From assembly GCA_003427395.1 (NCBI GenBank), contig BFEA01000276.1, positions 1,189,966 to 1,253,965 of the forward strand: a stretch of DNA of 64,000 bases, read 5' to 3'. The stretch is from Chara braunii. Its lineage: Eukaryota > Streptophyta > Charophyceae > Charales > Characeae. The notes under the pieces were generated by a model. That model was not told the origin of the DNA, ran no database searches, and saw nothing but the letters and a program-made list of their open reading frames with translations. Positions 45,051 to 58,003 of this stretch are shown here, one piece after another. Within the stretch, counting starts at the first letter, position 1; each line of letters starts with the position of its first letter. Position numbers and translations under genes: made by a program.

Positions 45051-46385
45051 CCCTTGTCCTTGTCCTTGTCCTTGGGACCTGTTCTGGTTTTGGCCACCTT
45101 GGCGACTAGATCCCGTTTGGTTCTGACCCGTTAGTTGGAGTTGTCCCGTGTTTTGTTCTCCTCCCAAATTCTGATTCTGGGGTATCATGGGATATGGACC
45201 CTGCGCAGACCATGACCCTATCGGGAAGTATCCAGGCCATGCTCCCATAGGCGGACCCACGGGCCATTGTCCATATTGTGTTGTGCTGCTTGACGGCTCA
45301 TGTCCATACTGGACTATCGCTTGTTGAGTTACTTGTCCTTTTCCCGAGCCTTGTCCCCCAATCGCGATATTTTTAGCCTTCCTCTGACACTTGGTCAGTT
45401 TGCCCGTTTCTTCTGGTCCTCCATCTTCTGCCTCTTCCTCTCCATCTTCCTCTTCCTTCCTTTTCTTTCCTGATGGCTGTGTCACTGTTAACACTTTCGA
45501 TGGTATCACCCTTTCCCTAAGCTCTTTTATCTCGTTGGCCATATTGCTCAATACTCCCCCAAGTATACTATCCATTCCTTGGTTCGTCCCTACTGCCTTT
45601 CTTTTCTTTCGTTCGACCTTTATTTGGTGATGGAACACTTGGTCCATGTCTCCTGCCGCGATGTTTCTCTTTATGGTTTCCTAGGTCGTCTTTTTCTCGG
45701 CGGCTCCCCCTCGAGTTAGTTCCATTGCCTCATACCCAGAGAATTTCCCTAGGAATATGACGCACTGCATCTCTTCAGACAGTCCCGGGACCCTTTCGGC
45801 TGTCTTTTCGAATGTATTGGCGAATGCCCTGATCGTGGTGAAGTCATCTCTGTTCATGTTATAGAGATGGTCAATTGTGAGCAGGCCATCTCCTAGCTTA
45901 TACGTCTTTTGCATGCCCTTTTTAAACTCAGCCCAATCATTGTTGGACTTTCTCAGTACCTCTTCTTCGTCAGAGGTGCACTCCCACCATACGTACTCGA
46001 ATAATTGGGCAAACTTCTCGGCTTGGGTCAATTGGTTGAATATCTGCTCGAGTAGTTTCAACCAATGTGTCACTCTATCCCCTTTGAATGGGAAGATGTT
46101 TATCCTTGGTAGGTTAGATCTTTTTATCGTCCTCTTCTCCAGCAACTTGGCGATTTCTGCCGCGGTGATTGGCGGATCTCCATTGGCGCTGGCTTCGCCC
46201 ATCTCTCTTCCCTTTTTCTTTCTTGGTTTCTGCTAGACTGCAGACCCTGTTAAGACACACAAAACGACCATTGATCCAACTTCTTCGTCACTATCTTGAC
46301 GTATCCTTTATTCTTGTCACTTAACTTACCCCATGTGACTTCTCATATCCCTTTTCTCTCAGCCGAGTATCTCTTCTAGGAGTAT

Positions 46386-47271
46386 CTAGAGAAGGGCTGG
46401 TAGATGAAAGGTCACTTTCACTATTGCCTGCCTTTCCCTTGTGGTCCATCCAGTTTCTATCCAAAGGAAGGCTTCTTGTCCTATCGGTATCCTGCACCAT
46501 GACTCCATTTCCTCATCCAAATCTATTGTCCTCTTCGACAGTGTCATTTTGACTCCTCCTTCCCTTGGCTCTGGCAGGTTGACCAGGAAGCTCCGATCAG
46601 CGAACCACATCAAAGGAGTCATCCTGGTATACCTGTTACAACAACCAAAGAAAGGACCTTTCTCTCCTTAGTAGCTGCTCAATTTTCCCATTTCTTAACA
46701 ATTTCCTATCTCAGTCTTCCTTGAACACCGCTTTCTATTTGATCGAGGATCCCTTGCTTCAGTTCCTCCCAGTAAACATGCCTACTTTCCCAATCATGCC
46801 GACGTGCATATGAGTCGACCCTTGATAGTATGTCTTGCTGATCCCTATCTTCAATCAATTGCCTTATTTCTAGGTATAGGTAGTATACCAGCAGAGGGGT
46901 AAACGCGTGATATTCTCTTTCAAGTATCGCCATCGCGACTTCCGCAGCCCCTTTCTACTCTAGGCCTCCCTCCGAAGGCTGCATCTATGATGAACATGGG
47001 AAGAATTCCCCTTAGAAATGCTGCGGGCGGAAGAAATTCACTGGCCCTTCTTACTCTCACTGTTCCTATCACTCCTTCAAACCCATTTAAACTTGCATCT
47101 CTTCTCCTAGATTCGAGCGCGGATTCTGCTATCCATAATATTTGGAAAGAGATCAATCAATTCCCAAGAAAGATACAGGGTAACCCTTTCTACCGCGCGA
47201 TTTTCGCCTCTAACCCATCCAGACTCGATCCAAATGAAAGTTTGTTCCTCTATACAAATCCCCCTACAATA
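46386..47271 (-). pseudogene. Unassigned protein fragments upstream of gag, with an internal repeat
   Basis: The minus strand has frames at 47307-47107, 47156-46920, 46933-46706 and 46622-46386. 'RGICIEEQTFIWIESGWV' (about 47250) and 'RIPIGQEAFLWIETGWT' (about 46490) are clearly related, so one domain of about 35 residues occurs twice, about 750 bp apart. I do not recognise the family. The similarity reaches to within one codon or so of the block boundary at 47272. The region could be a gag leader ORF or a truncated older gene into which the block inserted. Confidence 0.4.
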
Positions 47272-47562
47272 CCAAGGGTGTTTTCTCGATCGCCATAGCA
47301 TAGGCATACGCGCGGTAGAACGCCTTAAGATTGACCCGTATGTCGAGCCTCGAGGTATTAACTCTCAGGACCGACTATCTAATCAGGTTGACTTCTCGGA
47401 CAGTCTTCCACGCTTAACTAACTATGACAATGACTCTATGTTCCCTTTGTTGACGTTATGAAAATGCTAGAGTCGAACCCTTAGTGATCTCTCATTTTTC
47501 TCAAAAGAAGTCCCAGACAAATGACTTTCTCGGTACCGACTGGCCTACGATCCCATTCACAA

Positions 47563-47563
<1 letters not shown>

Positions 47564-47622
<59 letters not shown>
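47564..47622. repeat. (TA)n microsatellite, copy 2
   Basis: About 29 uninterrupted TA units, versus about 10 at the matching site in copy 1. Confidence 0.95.
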
Positions 47623-47623
<1 letters not shown>

Positions 47624-48653
47624 ATCAGGGGAGCTGACTGAGCGGTGGACCTCACTTTCACAATTGTCGTGTCCCTTTGCCCGAATTTCTCAGACGATCC
47701 CAAACTCAGAAGACAACACAGATGTCCAACACCTGTGCAGCTGCAAGAAACAACATACACACATACAAATGCAGACACAAAATGCGCTAGAAGCGTCAAC
47801 CTTTAATCCATTCATAGCATGCCAGTCACGCCTCAAACCCTTGAAAACAACATTCCTTCCTAACCCTGACTCCTTTTTCCCCAGCCCCACACATTTTTGA
47901 AGATTCCTGAGTGTGATTTGGATAATTTAGGCATAGATACAGGGGGAAGATTTATCTGTTCCCTTCTTAGGTCTTGTCTTAGGTATGGGTATCAAGCCAT
48001 GGTGGAAGTTAAGTCGGATAACTACCGACCTGTTATCCAGAGATAACATAATTTTTGTTCTTACGGATTCCTCCGTAAGTCCTCCGAGGTGTCGAAACTT
48101 GTAGACACAACACAGTCCAAGAGAAACTTAACATCTCTCTTCCTAACTGAAATCTAGAAAGTTTCCTTCTAGACTCTGTGTTTTCTGTCTGACTCCTATC
48201 CTTAACTAATCGTTAGGGTTGTTGCCCTCCGCTTCAGGTAGTGAATAATAGTTCACCCCCCTTTTTACTGTCGTAGTAATTCTCCATATCCCTTTCACTA
48301 TCTCATTCCTATCCCTTTTCTTGATTATCCTGTCTGAGTTCTCTTCCTTCTTCCAACACACATGAACACATCATCAATCCAATCTGCGGAAAGAATCTCA
48401 TGGAAGGGATCAGACAAATGGATAGTCTCTCTCTGAGGTAAGATCTCACTTATCCCCTCTCAGTAGAATCAGAAATAGTTAGTTAGGACGGAACAATGCA
48501 GATTGTGGAAAAAGTTAGAGGTGGTATGGCAGACCGTTCAGGATATATGATATATTCACTTGTTACTGGAGCTTTGTTGGACAAAGGCAACTCAGTGGGC
48601 CTTGGCCCCTGTGTGCCAAGCACATTTTAGCGGTAGGCTTATCCTATGACTAG

Positions 48654-49450
48654 CCACTGATAAGGCAGGTGTCCCTAAAACCTTACAACTTCTTATATCG
48701 GACTAGTCACTGATAAAACAGGATTCCCCTGCTACTCTTATCACTGACTAACCCTCAATAAGGTGGGTGTCCAAGGATCCTTACTACTCTTATCACTGAC
48801 TAAGCCCTAGCATGTTCATTGATAAGGCAGGTGTCCTTGAAACCTCACAACTTCTTATATCGGACCAGTCACTGATAAGACAAGATTCCCCTGACACTCT
48901 TATCACTGGCTAACCCTCAATAAGGTGGGTGTCCAAGGTTCCTCGCTTACTCTTACCACTGAAAAGAATGTTAGGTTTAATCAGTGATAAGGCATGTGTC
49001 CTTGAAACCTNACAAATCTTATATCANACTAGTCACTGATAAAACAGGATTCCCCTGCTACTCTTATCAGTGGNTTNCCCTCNNTAAGGTGGGTGTCCAA
49101 GGGTCCTCGCTTACTCTTACCACTGAAAAGAATGTCAGGTTTAATCAGTGATAAGGCAGGTGTCCTTGAAACCTCACAAATCTTATATCANACTAGTCAC
49201 TAATAAGACAGAATTCCCCTGCTACTCTTATCAGTGGCTTGCCCTCAAGAAGGTGGGTGTCCAAGGATCCTTACTACTCTTATCACTGAAAAAAATGTTA
49301 AGTTGGTTAATGATAAGGCAAATGTCCTTGAAACCTCACAACTCTTATATCAGACTTGTCACTGATAAGACAGGATTCAGCTGCTACTCTTATAAGTGGC
49401 TTGCCCTCAATAAGGTGGGTGTCCAAGGGTCCTTGCACTTACCACTGACC
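48654..49450. repeat. 164-bp tandem array, copy 2
   Basis: Same unit as 25777-26700. Unit starts are near 48654, 48818, 48983, 49147 and 49309. Bases 48812-49489 are identical to 26060-26737, including seven ambiguous positions. Confidence 0.9.
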
Positions 49451-50217
49451 AAGCGTAAGGCTCATTTGGAGTTAAGGCAGGATTTCCCTGCTATTCTCAC
49501 CCCACACAAGTCTTATTTGCGGCTCAAGTCATCGCTTTCGATGACATTCGAGTCTAGAATCGTTGTTAGTTTGGAGACTTATTGCTGGAGCAAATGTATA
49601 ATGAGCAAGATGATTGGCGTGATCTATGACAGTTAATTATGGCAACTCAAATCGAGGTACCCATCATCTGTTTGGATGGGATATAGAGAAGATGATCGCG
49701 AGAGGTCTGGTAGTTTGTATCCATACCTCCAATCAACGCCCACAGCAAGATTGTTGTATCCAGAAGCAATCAGTTTCACACTCAGTCACCCTTTTTCTCT
49801 ACCCGCAATCCACGACTTTAAGAGTTTTGATTATGAGTCCCTAACCCTTATGATCATTGTCATGACGATAACCTGTATGAGACAGCATCTGGGACGAAGC
49901 ATTGTACCTTGTCATTCCCTGCCTCCAGAGTTCCGCCTGAACTCCGGCAGAGCTCCCGCAATCGCCCTGTTACATGGATCAATTGAGGAATGAGAATCCT
50001 TTGTGCATGAACACTGATCTCAGTAATCCATCGGAAAATACTATGCTTACTCATGTTGCTTGAAGATGGTTGTGTGCTTATGTCGGGTGTAGGCATGGGG
50101 AAACGAAGGAGGATGAAGGATGTAAAAGCCATCATACTTGTTGGCGCCCCTCCTTCGCTCCGTTGCCTCGCACCCGTGTCCGATTCTGATTCATATCCTA
50201 GCATGTGATCTCAAATG

Positions 50218-50228
50218 ATATAAATAAA

Positions 50229-50285
<57 letters not shown>

Positions 50286-50326
50286 ATAATAAACATAATA
50301 ATAATAATAATAATAGTAATAAATAA
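50218..50326. repeat. (TAA)n array, first of five in copy 2
   Basis: Other arrays lie at about 51260-51302, 53045-53131, 53738-53824 and 54512-54570. Lengths and interruptions differ from copy 1, as expected for microsatellite drift after duplication. Confidence 0.95.
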
Positions 50327-51753
50327 CAAGGAACATGAGAGCGAAATGATATCCAAACCCGGGCTGTGAGATCGCATAGGTGTCTGAGTAGGTATATACG
50401 AGCAGCAAACATCATGGTACTGAGCCTTCATCCAAACTGAGCAATATAATAGAGTAATGAGCCAATGCTCAAGCCCTCAGGCCTATACCAACTCACTATT
50501 CATGGTCGCTTTTCTATGTCTGGCGCCCAATGCCCAATTTATACATCTTGCCTACCCTCCTATACTTGCACTCACGCAACAGGCCTACTGCGGTAGTGAA
50601 GTCTCATCTATATGATGTCACTACTAGTGCAGACTGCAATTGTAAGCCGATACGCTTTCTCTTCACTCTTTTCTTTATTTTCGCTCTCTCGGACTGTCTC
50701 ACTCTTGGTGTGTATGTGTCTTTCTCTACGTATTGCTGCGTCCGTCACGGGCTGTGTCTCTTTGCGTATGTCATAGTCTGTGTCCCACGTATGCATGACC
50801 ATGGCGAATCTGTGGTGCAATGCTACGCGGCCAGCGGCACCGGACCAGTCAGCCCCAATCCAGCCCAGCAAGTACCCTCTGGGACTGTGTATACCGTGGC
50901 CAGGGAATCAAGGCAGACCAATGAGTCGCAGAAGTATAAATCTAGAGGCTATGCACAACCATTCACTCATTTCTGCGGAGCCATGAGGAAGTGCTGCTAC
51001 AGTGCCTTAGGCAACAGTGCTCAGCGGATGCCCAGAGTGTTAAGTGGCATGCGTGTTGTGTGAGCGTACATCATCATGCGTGAGACGTCCAGGATGGTCT
51101 AGTGTATGTGCATAGTGTGATGTTGGGCGCTGTGTCGCTACAACCATTGGAAGTGAATTCTTGTCTGGTTGCCATATTTCTGAGCATTGTGCGGGCGTAC
51201 ATTGCCGGTTTGTTGTGCTGTTATTTGTATGCATGAAAAGTATGGACGAGCGAGTCTGATAATATAATAATAATTATAATAAATAATAATAATAATAGTA
51301 GTAAAAAAAAGAAAATGCAAGGGTCATAAATGCGGACGAAGCCCAGTAATCCAAATCGCAGCATCATACTGCAGTCCAAGTAGTCAAAGCCGGAGTAGAC
51401 AGCACAGGGAACTGAGTAAACACCCATTTGAGAACGAAACAGTCGAATCTTGAGTCAATGCCCAAACCCATTCGGGCAGTACCAACAGCATAACCCATCG
51501 TAGTTCTTTTCTCCGGAATGGCGTCCGATGCCTAATCTACTCTACAATCCAATATTACAGCTACAACAGGGAAGCAACTAGACAATTTGACGACCAGCAA
51601 GTGATGACATCAATACCACTGTCGAGTCCTTCTCTACCAGGTACGTCCTCCCTTCACCCACACTCTTCCTTGATAACCCACACAACGCCCTTCACCTTCG
51701 AAGAACCATCTTCGTCCTTCGCTTCTACTGCACCCTCATGCGGCCCAGCTATG

Positions 51754-52195
51754 GCCTCTAGAGTTCCTGTGTGTAGGCAGCGCCCTACAACTTAGTGCTA
51801 GCCTGCCTCATCCCAGCGCAGCGCAGCCATGCATAGTGCAACAGCTTGCCTTTGCTCAGCGTGCCAGCAATGCCCGCATTGGCCACGACCCCTGCCCACT
51901 CGCATTCTCTGCCTATATGCCAATGATGCGTGTGGGTGGCATGCTTTGAGCCTGCGTTTCAGACCCAGACCCTGCGCCCAGGCCCAACCCAGATGTGGCC
52001 CAGGCTGTACAGTTGCGCCTTTTGGGCCAGGGCCACTGTCCATATGCAGGCCATCTTCTGGTTCCCCTTTTGTCAGCCTAGCCTCATTGATGACAATGCC
52101 GCTTTCCCATCGGCCTACAACGTCAATGTTGCAAAACGTCTGATACCCACTTTACGAAAATGTTGAAAGGAAAAGGCCCTTTTCGTAAATGTCCT
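51754..52195. mobile_element. 442-bp insertion present only in block copy 2
   Basis: Copy 1 reads 'cggctatgaccagcc' where copy 2 has 'cagctatg', 442 bp, then 'tgaccagcc'. The insert is GC-rich and unlike its surroundings. Near its right end is a perfect inverted repeat (tttacgaaaa 52151-52160, ttttcgtaaa 52180-52189). A TG dinucleotide flanks both sides. I see no terminal inverted repeat across the whole and no coding. It may be a small nonautonomous element or DNA lost precisely from copy 1. Confidence 0.6.
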
Positions 52196-52274
52196 GACCA
52201 GCCTTCACTTAGGGCGGTCATAGGTCTGGCCCGCCTTCACTTAGGGTGGGCACAAGGCTTGCTGGGGCCCGGGT

Positions 52275-53025
52275 GTGTATCTGTGTGTGTGTGACACAGT
52301 GTACGAGTGTCTGTTTCACATCGCGATAGCGTTTTCACTACATTCGTGTGCGGCTGTGTATCTGTGTCACCTGGCATGTGACTCTCTCTCTGCGTGTTTG
52401 TCACTGTGTCCGTATCTGTTCCAATGTGTAGGTATGTGTTCCACTGTACGGTATTGTGTCACTTGCGTATGCGTCCCCGTGAGACTGTGTGTTGGTGTTA
52501 TGACTGCCCCACGATGTGTCACAGTCCTTGTGTGACTGCGCAGGTGAATTCGCCCCATGTTCCTCTCACCGTGCTAGCATCACGGTAACTGCATGATGGC
52601 GTACCTGCAGTTATGTATGATCCCTTCTATCCGGGTATGCCACTGTGCCTGCGTTTGCACTGTGCACCACGTGTCACTGCTTCGTGTTCCCAATGTGGCC
52701 CGTGTGTAATGGCGTTTGCGCGCGCGTGTCACCGTACATTCGTGCGACTGTTTACCTGTGACAGTACCTATATGTCACTGTGTATGAGTACCGGCATGAC
52801 TGTTACTGCGAATGTGTGTCGCCGCATTTGTGCGTGCGTGATTGTATGTATCATAATGTGTTGTGTGTGTCACAACATTTTACTGTGGACTGTGCGTGTC
52901 TCACAGTTTTCCCTATGTCTGTGTGTGGATCACATCGTTCGTTTGTCTGTTTATCTGTCCTTCCATCTGTCACTCACACACACGCACACACACACACGCA
53001 CACACACACACACGCACATACGCAA
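52275..53025. repeat. GT-rich cryptic repeat tract, copy 2
   Basis: Counterpart of 28945-29670. The (CA)n at its end is longer here (about 52972-53020). Confidence 0.8.
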
Positions 53026-53085
53026 TTCTTCATTCGTAAGTTGCTATAATAATAATAATAATTAATTAATAATAATAACGCTAAC

Positions 53086-53133
<48 letters not shown>

Positions 53134-53735
53134 AAGTCTCCATGATTCAGATCCCAGATTCGGGTCTCAGGGTCAGAAGCCTTGGCTAAGAGATGCCTAA
53201 GTTTGCCAATCTCAGAAGACACAGTTGGGTTTTCCTAGCAGTCCACTTCAATATGTTCCCATCAACAGTCATGTCCTAGGGCAGAAGCCACATCTCTCAA
53301 AAGCCATATTAAAGAGTCGCCTCCCACGAGTAAAGGGCAATTCTATAGGTAAGAGCCGTGTCTTAGAGGCAGGAGTCACAGTCCACAATCAAGCCCATAT
53401 GCAATCAAAATCGAAAGTCAGGTCTCAAGACCCCAAGCAGCAGCGGCCTTATGAAACTCCGGAGGTTCCAATCATACGAAAGCAAACAGGCTGTGGGGAC
53501 ATGGTACCGGAACCAGTCAGGCCCCAAGAGGCAGAGGCTGGCACGAGTTGAAGTTCACTCCATGACTACAAAGACCGGCCAGCCTCCCACTCGGAAGATT
53601 GCTCATCCGTAAGGAGTGTGAAACGTTGGTGACTCGAAACTCTTATCGTTCATGTAATAACTTGTCAAGATTCATAAGTTGCGCTACCTGTTTTGCATGC
53701 TTTGTTAAGTGTGAATGAGAACGAGTCTGTTTGCA

Positions 53736-53776
<41 letters not shown>

Positions 53777-54510
53777 CAATAATAATAATGATAATAATAA
53801 TAATAATAATAATAACAATAATAAAGTCAATGAAGACGAGCAATAGCGAACTCCAGTTTCAAACAGCATCATATACACACGGCCAGATAGTCGTGGCCTC
53901 GAACCAACAGTAGAATTGCGTCACAAGCTCCACCAATTAAGAGCTTCAGCAAAAGTTCATACTCGACAATGCTGCAGTAGTCACATCATCATTGACGAAG
54001 AACCCATGTTGATATCCTACCAGGCGCTCGGCACCCAGACAACATATGGCAAATCCTATCTAGCCTATTACTACAATGTCGATGTTGACAACAACAGCTT
54101 CCTGAAGTACGAGCACACAACGGACAATGCCGCACGCTTCCCGCACCAGGTATGTCTCTCGCCACATTCACAACCCCGATCCATACCACACAGATGCCAC
54201 GTGGTCCCAACCACGTAACCTTCCATTACAGAATGATGCAGCAGAATAGTGATTCACTGTCCAACCCAATCGGGCAACACCAACCGCATAACCCAATGTA
54301 GCTCTCTCTTGAATGTTGTCAGACTCCCTATCTACTTTACAGACTAAGCCTAGTTCACAACTACAGTATAGAGCATTCAGACAACTTGACGACCAGCGGT
54401 GATGATGTCAACCGAAATGCCGATCTTCTCTCTACCCAGGTACGTTTCTCCTCTTCACCCTAGTCCCCAACTCACAGATGCCACGTGCCCCCTAGGAACC
54501 ACAGTGCACC

Positions 54511-54550
<40 letters not shown>

Positions 54551-54912
54551 CAAAATAATAATAATAATAAGTGCAAGGAAAATAAGCAACAGCGGGATGA
54601 CACCCCAGTTCTCGTCATCACAGCGCAAGCCAAACAGTCACACCGGTGGCCAGAGAGCAGCATTGCATCAATAATACACCAATGGACGTTCGTAGCACTG
54701 AAATCAGTGCCCGAGGAGAGCATACTCTNTCCTCTCAACACAAGAGNTCAGTCCCNTCACACTCACACTCGGTGCTCAGCGCCCAGCCTACTCCTANACG
54801 GCTACTACANCCTACTAACTGACAAGGCAACTGTTGACATCAGCTACAACCCGAAGTACTTGAAGATGTCACCCATGTAGACCATCGTCAATACAAGGTA
54901 AGTGCCCTCACA

Positions 54913-54942
54913 TCATCATCATCATCATCATTATCATCATCA
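54913..54942. repeat. (CAT)n microsatellite in both blocks
   Basis: CAT/TCA repeats, with the counterpart at 31717-31755 in copy 1 somewhat longer. Preceded in both by AAG|GTAAGT-like sequence. Five isolated ambiguous bases lie just upstream in copy 2 (54729-54810) and are absent from copy 1. Confidence 0.85.
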
Positions 54943-56981
54943 TCCTTCACTTATCCCCTCCTTTCTCCTCTCTCTCTCCTTTCTCTCTCCTCCTTTCCAC
55001 TTTCTCTCTCTCTCATCTCTTTGTTTTGTTTTTCCCCCTTCTCTCCTTCGATGTTTCTCCTCTGATTTCTGCCTTTCTGTTACATCCCCAGATGGACGAT
55101 GTAAGCCAAGGATCCGCGGCGTGACGATCGGGACTTATGGACCACACGGTGCGAATGGAATCTTCGACAAGTCACGTGCACGCACACCCACATGCATTCT
55201 TATACGTGCATAATGGGCTGAATATCGCAGGGAAGACTTAGATACGGAGACTGACCTGACCGGGACTGGCCCCTATAGTGCATAACAGCGTAGCAGAATG
55301 CTAGAACACCAGCCCAAATCAATGTGGCAATGTGGACCAATCATACATCATGCTCATCGCAAGGTGTGTACGGGCCTGGCACTATACCCAGGAGGGAAAC
55401 GCCAGGACCGAACATACACAGACGAAAAAGGATGGGAACACACAAACGGAGGGGGTCGGACTAATGTCCTAAAGCCGAGTCTGGATCCGACATCACGAAG
55501 CTCTCTCTCTCTCTCTCCCGTAGTCTGCAGATGCAGTGAAGTCAGATGTTGGGAGGGGAGAAGAAGATGGGGGACTGAGAAGAGGAAGACGAAGAACTCT
55601 CTCTCCCAATCTCTCCCTCTTTCTCCTTGATCTCTTCCTCCCTTCGATCTCTCTCCCGAATCGTGAATGTCTCGCGCACTCATATTCCATCGACAGGACG
55701 AGCAAACAGAATGAATTTTCTGCTGAAACGGGGAAATATACATTGCCACTTTTTAGTTTGCTCGGTCTATCGGTCCAAGTAGCGTGCAGCGAGGCACCAG
55801 TGGGAGGTTCATCGACTCTCTCTTTCCCTCTCTCTCACACACACACCTACACGCGCTCACTTGCACACATAGTAGTGCATACTTCGATGTTCTGACAAAG
55901 GTCCGATCGATCTCGCCCTTTCCTTTCAGTGGGAGCTCCGCGTGGCCAACCGCGGAGTCGGAGCTCACACGCACAAGTACTCAACACACACACACACACA
56001 CACACCTTTCATCGCTTAGGATTAGCAAAATGGAATGAATCTACTGCTGAAACGTGGAAATATGCACTGACACTTTCTCTATTTCTAGTATTAATAATGG
56101 TAATAATGATAGTAATTGTAATAATAATAACGATAATATAAATTACAATAATAATAGTCTTTGTAAATAAATAAAATATTAAATGTACGTGAACTTATCC
56201 GATACAGCCACTATAGAAGAGCCACAACGTCCAACACTGACGCGCTAGAGCGGCCGATAATCGAGCAACATCCTCCTATCTCTCCCCCCTTTTCGACCTC
56301 TCTCTCTCTCTCTCATACTTTCCCTTACACATTCGCACACACCCTGTAGCCCACTGTATCGGAGCCGACCAGGTCAATAACCGACCTCTCCTAGAAGTAT
56401 AAGATAGCGTAGTGGGAAACTTGGATCCGAACTATCGATGTTGCAATGCAGCCTCGAACATACATCATCCTCATCATTCCATGGTGTGAAGGGGTCTGAC
56501 GCTCACACAGGAAGAATGTGCCAGCCCCAACCATACACAGACGAAGAAGAGGGGTGTTTAGACGAAGGAGAGGGGAAGATGGGAATGCCGTCACACCAAG
56601 TCTTCGGCACAGGCTTAAACAGTCTCTCGTCAAAATGTCTGAATCCCGATGTCGAGTCTAGATCCAATGTCGTCAAGTCTCGAGTCACAATTCTTTCTCT
56701 CTCTGTCGTAATCTGCTGATATTGAGGAGTCAGGCGGCGAGAGGGCGAGGAGAAGAAGGTGGACGGAGAGAAGGAAGAAGAAGAACTCTCTCTCTCTCTA
56801 ATACACACACACACACACGTACTCACTTACACACGTGCCTATTGTATATACACACACCTTAAAGCGAAACGAATCTGTCCATATTTAGTGGTAGGTTCAT
56901 TGGGTTTTATTTTATTTATTTATTCATTTATTTATTCTATTTTATGATTTTTTGCTTATTATATTGTTATTATTATCTTTG

Positions 56982-57345
56982 ATGGGGTATCGGGATTGGT
57001 TGCGAGGACCAGGACTTACCCGTTCTTTTCTCCTGCTCCTCATCGTCGTCACCGTCGTCGTTAGAGTCGCCGTCGTTGTCAGCCCCTTCGCTGCTATACC
57101 TTGGTCTGGTAAGTATTCCCTTTCCACTTCTCCCTCTTCTTCTCTCTCCTCTTTCTTCCCCCCCTGATCCCTTTCTTTCGTCTGTTGTCACGGTCAGTGC
57201 CGTCATCGTCGCCGAAGGTGGATCTCCCTTTCCGGCGGCAAACCGTCAAGACCACAACATTCCAGACACTTCACCGGCCCATTCAATCGGTAGGTGCGAC
57301 GGCGTGTGTACCAAGGGCAGGGACGTAATCAGTGCAAGCAGATGA
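56982..57345 (+). CDS. Candidate two-exon small secreted or membrane protein, copy 2 (84 aa)
   Basis: Exon 1 56982-57108, donor 'TCTG|gtaagt', intron 109 bp ending 'gccgaag', exon 2 57218-57345. Lengths match copy 1 exactly. Replacements relative to copy 1 include T to P and V to I in the first exon, and S-V to N-I and D to G in the second. The start, splice phase, both cysteines and the stop are kept. Evidence for a real gene is only the conserved architecture. Confidence 0.3.
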
Positions 57346-57918
57346 CGCGCTTACTGGGCATCCCTCGTTAAAGACCGATAATCACAACAGTCTATCCGTT
57401 GCGACAGGCCTGTTTCCCGTCCTTTCTTCTTAGTCTCCCTCCTCCTCATCCTTCCTTTTCTTCTTCTTCTTCTTCTTCTTCTTGCGTGTTCTCCTCCTTC
57501 TACGCCCGTCCTTCCGAGCGCTACCCCTTCTCACGATCTGTCCTTCTCGAGGATGCGGAATAGTATCGAGTGGCCGAGCTAGAAGCCCCGTACCCACTGC
57601 GGAGTCCTACCAAGCATAGTCGATTGGCTCCTTACTAGGTGAATCCGTCCCAATATCGGTGCGTGATTCATTTGGGCACCTCGGGGTAGGTAGGCCGTCG
57701 AGAAAAACAACAAAAAAAGTAAAAGAAATCAAAACTAAAACAACGAATCTAACGTGATTCAACCTCACGATTCATCCCTACCTTGCCAAGTGTCGGAGCC
57801 CCACGACACTCGGTTATAACTAACAACTAACTATACTAACTCCTACTTGTAAGGTCGCGGGCTCGAATCCCGGCTGTTCAATCTTAGGCAAAACGAAAAA
57901 TAGAGCTCCCTGTCAAAA

Positions 57919-58003
57919 GGAAGCAAGCTCGAAGGGCGATGGGCCTTGATCCCCAGATCCTCCGCATATCAATCCCGTACTGCAACCTACTGAGCTAGCT
58001 CCC
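57919..58003 (-). ncRNA. tRNA-like sequence with A and B boxes, copy 2
   Basis: Same layout as 34817-34901. A box TAGCTCAGTAG and B box GATCAAGGC are both intact, but the 3' arm has changed (GCTTGCTTCC), so the end pairing is weaker than in copy 1. On the plus strand at 57856-57873, 'cgcgggctcgaatcccgg' looks like a tRNA T arm. Confidence 0.5.

Larger units (their letters stand above)
39441..46202 (-). mobile_element. Ty3/gypsy-type retrotransposon coding region (gag-PR-RT-RH-INT)
   Basis: The domain order gag, zinc knuckle, protease, RT, RNase H, integrase is that of Ty3/gypsy (Metaviridae-type) elements. The frame is broken by a TAG (45681-45683), a frameshift near 44710, another between 42772 and 42690, one at an A6 run near 41690, and TAA 40047-40049 in integrase. 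A library-adapter artefact adds one more interruption. The coding region lies between the two 11-kb blocks, with gag starting about 1.07 kb from copy 2. Confidence 0.9.
44540..46202 (-). pseudogene. Ty3/gypsy gag with Q/G-rich linker and zinc knuckle
   Basis: Starts MGEASANGDPPITAAEIAKL at 46202. The gag domain contains 'INIFPFKGDRVTHWLKLLEQ', 'WAEFKKGMQKTYKLGDG' and 'RAFANTFEKTAERVPGL', forming the particle shell in this family. After TAG 45681-45683 the same frame continues into a Q/G/N-rich region, interrupted by the adapter artefact at 45013-45050. The frame shifts near 44710 into G/Y-rich sequence and then 'CTHCAIKEHMVKRC' (about 44591-44550), a perfect C-x2-C-x4-H-x4-C knuckle. Removing the artefact and its duplicated 178 bp (216 bp in all) leaves the frame unchanged. 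Confidence 0.85.

Noticed and set aside
45030-45647. Gag ending and a new gene starting at 45030
   Set aside because: The apparent stop and the new start both lie in the library adapter palindrome, so this is a sequencing artefact.
47250-47280. TGGTAT next to the block edge as a definite tRNA-iMet primer-binding site
   Set aside because: Only six bases match, the same bases encode part of a repeated protein segment, and TGG also occurs at the outer edge of copy 1; kept as a possibility only.
51829-52143. Pro/Gly-rich frames in the 442-bp insert
   Set aside because: Overlapping frames on both strands in GC-rich DNA, no domain, no start context and absent from copy 1.
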